Positions 23,295 to 25,127 of a stretch of 25,127 nt of DNA are shown here, piece by piece (positions within the stretch are counted from its first letter, which is position 1; each line of letters starts with the position of its first letter). The position numbers and the translations under genes are program-made. Under the pieces are notes generated by a model, which was not told the origin of the DNA, made no database searches, and saw nothing but the letters and a program-made list of their open reading frames with translations. Source of the DNA: CALBPI01 sp039814545 (GTDB lineage: Bacteria > Pseudomonadota > Gammaproteobacteria > Steroidobacterales > Woeseiaceae); assembly GCA_039814545.1 (NCBI GenBank), contig JBCCBB010000042.1, forward strand, positions 1 through 25,127, given 5' to 3'.

Positions 23295-24205
23295 GCCTCG
23301 GAAACCTCCTCGTGATCCGATTCGTCGACGCGGAAGCTGCCGCTGTCGAGCGTATTGACCTCTTCCGCCACGCGGTTGCGCAGCACGCCAACACCCGAAA
23401 TGTCGACTTCAACCAGGTCGCCCGCCTTCATGTACACGGGCGGCTTGCGCACGTAGCCCACACCACCGGGCGTGCCCGTAACGATCACGTCACCGGGCGT
23501 CAGTTCCGCAAACGACGAGACGTAAGCGATGAGCGCCGGAATATCGAACACGAGATCGCCCACCGATGCCGACTGCATGACGTTACCGTTAAGCCGCGTC
23601 TCAAGCGTCAGCGAGCCCGGATCGCCGACTTCATCCGCAGTGGTCAGCCACGGCCCGAAACTGCCGCTCGACTGAAAGTTTTTGCCCGGCGTGAACTGCG
23701 AGGTGTGGCGCTGGTAGTCACGCACGCTACCGTCATTGACGCAAGCGTAGCCCGCGACATGACGCAGGGCGCCCTGCGCGGGAATGTGTCGGCCTGCGCG
23801 ACCGACGACCACGGCCAACTCACCCTCATAGTCGAGTCGGTGCGACAACGACGGCACTACCAGTGCTTCGTTGTGTCCCGTGAGACTGCCTGGGAACCGA
23901 ACGAACAGCAGCGGGTACTGGGGCGGCTCGCGCCCCGTCTCTTCAATGTGCGGCCGGTAGTTGATGCCGACGCAGATGATCTTCTCTGGCGCGGGTATGG
24001 GCGGCAGAAAAGTGATGTCTTCGAGCGAATAGTCGGCTGTGTAGTCCTGCGACATATCGCGCAGCGTGTCGAGCGCGTCGGCCGCGATCACATCACGCAG
24101 ACTCGCGTACCGTCCCGCCAGTCTGGCGCCCATGTCGATGACGCCTGCGGCCGTTACCACGCCGAAGCTGTCAACATCCTCGTGACGGAAGCTCATGACG
24201 CGCAT
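23291..24205 (-). CDS. Fumarylacetoacetate hydrolase (FAH) family protein
   Basis: A 304-residue cytoplasmic enzyme of the FAH superfamily (fumarylacetoacetase, acylpyruvate hydrolases, HpaG-type isomerase/decarboxylase). The divalent metal ligands are Glu127 and Glu129 in DYEGELAVV and Asp158 in CVNDGSVRDYQ. Other family signs are KIICVGINYRPHIEET, KNFQSSGSFGPWL and GDVIVTGTPGGVGYVRKPP. The family cleaves C-C bonds in, or isomerises, beta-diketo acids at the end of aromatic catabolism. The start at 24205 has GGGGAGA before it; Met4 (24196) is an alternative. It is the first gene of the three-gene minus-strand operon with the Mo-hydroxylase and amidase, and lies 48 bases downstream of the photolyase-like gene. 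The precise substrate is unknown. Confidence 0.9.
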   Translation of the reverse strand: MRVMSFRHEDVDSFGVVTAAGVIDMGARLAGRYASLRDVIAADALDTLRDMSQDYTADYSLEDITFLPPIPAPEKIICVGINYRPHIEETGREPPQYPLLFVRFPGSLTGHNEALVVPSLSHRLDYEGELAVVVGRAGRHIPAQGALRHVAGYACVNDGSVRDYQRHTSQFTPGKNFQSSGSFGPWLTTADEVGDPGSLTLETRLNGNVMQSASVGDLVFDIPALIAYVSSFAELTPGDVIVTGTPGGVGYVRKPPVYMKAGDLVEVDISGVGVLRNRVAEEVNTLDSGSFRVDESDHEEVSEA

Positions 24206-24253
24206 CGCTGTCTCCCCTGGTCAAGCCAACAAGAGGTTAAGCCACGCCAGCGG

Positions 24254-25127
24254 CTAATCAAAGAGGCCAAGCTGGTTGTCGTCTTCGCTGGGTGCATCGA
24301 ATCGGGGGGCATCGCTGCCGCCTGTGCGGCGCTTGCGGTAACTCTTGCTCGACATACGGTCACGCGAGCTCTTGCGGCTGCCGTGTTGATCAAACACACG
24401 TTCGGCTTCGCCACGGTGCTCCGCGGACCGCCTCACGGCGCCGATCCGTTTGCGCGCCTCGCGGACCGAGGTCGCGTGATCGACGACGCGTTCGGGGTAA
24501 TCGACGCCCAAGGTCACGCCGGCAGCCTCGGCCTCCATCGGCGTCAGTTTCCAGGGCTCATGGACGAACGGCGCCGGTACGTTGGCCAGCTCGGGCACCC
24601 ACTGACGAATGAAGTCGCCGTTGGCGTCATGGTCCCAGCCCTGCTTGATCGGGTTGTACATGCGCGGTGTGTTGATCCCCGTCGTGCCACTCTGCATCTG
24701 GATCTGCGAGATGTGGATACCCGGCTCGTAGTCGATGAACTGCCGAGCGAGAAAGTCACGGAACAGCCGCCAGTCCAGCCACAGGTCGTAGGCCGCGAAG
24801 GACACGAGCATCGCGCGCATGCGGAAGTTGATCCAACCGGTGGCCTGCAGGGACCGCATGCAGGCATCGACAAACGGGTAGCCCGTGCGTCCCGTGCACC
24901 AGGCCTCGTAGAGCGGCTCGGCATTGCCGCCATCGCGCAGGCCTTCGTAGGCCGCGTTGAAGCACTGGTGTTCGATCGAAGGCTGCGACTCGAGCTTCTG
25001 CATGAAATGGCAGTGCCAGTGCAGTCGGCTCACGAAGGCGCTGGACGCCCGCCGCGGCAGGCGATCATCGGCGCGTGCCCGCTGCACCACTTCGCGCATC
25101 GAGATGGCACCAGTCGCAAGGTAAGCG
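24254..25127 (-). CDS. Photolyase/cryptochrome-like FAD-binding protein, C-terminal part (runs off window)
   Basis: The frame is open at the right edge and reads AYLATGAISMREVVQRA, the start of the photolyase FAD-binding domain; the N-terminal photolyase domain lies beyond base 25127. Motifs: YEAWCTGRTGYPFVDACMRSL, GWINFRMRAMLVSF, DLWLDWR, DYEPGIHISQIQMQSGTTGINTPRMYNP, and GDFIRQWVPEL. This is the flavin-pocket and DNA-lesion-binding half of the family, which repairs UV pyrimidine dimers using light, or acts as a cryptochrome. The methionine at 25099 is internal, not a start. After the fold comes a basic, Ser/Arg/Lys-rich tail of about 60 residues that turns acidic and ends DNQLGLFD, resembling a sliding-clamp-binding peptide. 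Whether it repairs CPDs or 6-4 products, or is a cryptochrome, cannot be decided from this part. Confidence 0.9.
   Translation of the reverse strand, partial: AYLATGAISMREVVQRARADDRLPRRASSAFVSRLHWHCHFMQKLESQPSIEHQCFNAAYEGLRDGGNAEPLYEAWCTGRTGYPFVDACMRSLQATGWINFRMRAMLVSFAAYDLWLDWRLFRDFLARQFIDYEPGIHISQIQMQSGTTGINTPRMYNPIKQGWDHDANGDFIRQWVPELANVPAPFVHEPWKLTPMEAEAAGVTLGVDYPERVVDHATSVREARKRIGAVRRSAEHRGEAERVFDQHGSRKSSRDRMSSKSYRKRRTGGSDAPRFDAPSEDDNQLGLFD

Overview
The window is GC-rich, densely packed chromosomal DNA from a Gammaproteobacterium. Evidence for this is the divergent rplU/ispB pair, the tRNA-Pro directly behind ispB, a PEP-CTERM protein, a large TonB-dependent receptor and several lipoproteins. 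A marine or sediment lineage of heterotrophs fits, but I cannot place it lower from sequence alone. There are no IS elements, phage genes, CRISPR arrays or rRNA. No gene-free stretch exceeds 300 bases; the longest gap is the rplU-ispB intergenic region of about 250 bases.

Layout. 1-1519: housekeeping block with the N-terminus of ribosomal protein L21 (minus strand), a consensus sigma-70 promoter for it, polyprenyl diphosphate synthase ispB, and tRNA-Pro(CGG). 1651-2410: a PEP-CTERM surface protein behind a near-consensus sigma-54 promoter and ahead of an intrinsic terminator. 2501-3220: a dienelactone-hydrolase-family enzyme, closed by a 15-bp perfect hairpin shared with the convergent receptor gene. 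3303-11276: the most interesting part, an apparent regulon of a TonB-dependent receptor, a TetR regulator, and a four-gene operon joined by 4-base start/stop overlaps (acyl-CoA synthetase, alpha/beta hydrolase, PHB-depolymerase-type lipoprotein, sodium:solute symporter). Four copies of the 16-bp operator TTCAAC-N4-GYTGAA occur, two before the receptor and two between tetR and the operon. In both promoters one copy fills the 17-bp spacer between the proposed -35 and -10.

11394-14918: a very large secreted modular nuclease (lamin-tail and Ig-like domains plus endonuclease/exonuclease/phosphatase domain). 15122-17520: small outer-membrane beta-barrel, class C beta-lactamase-like serine hydrolase and an overlapping SDR. 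17530-19377: DUF885 lipoprotein with two Gly8 tracts. 19444-24205: minus-strand operon of FAH-family enzyme, molybdenum hydroxylase large subunit without its partner subunits, and amidase lipoprotein, again with 4-base overlaps. 24254-25127: C-terminal part of a photolyase/cryptochrome-like protein ending in a sliding-clamp-binding-like peptide.

Working model (inference): the 3.3-11.3 kb regulon takes up and degrades a hydroxyacid ester or polyester. The receptor brings oligomers across the outer membrane, the lipoprotein depolymerase cuts them outside the cytoplasm, the symporter imports the acids, the cytoplasmic hydrolase finishes ester cleavage, and the CoA ligase activates the product. 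The resulting acyl-CoA or acid would relieve TetR repression at both promoters.
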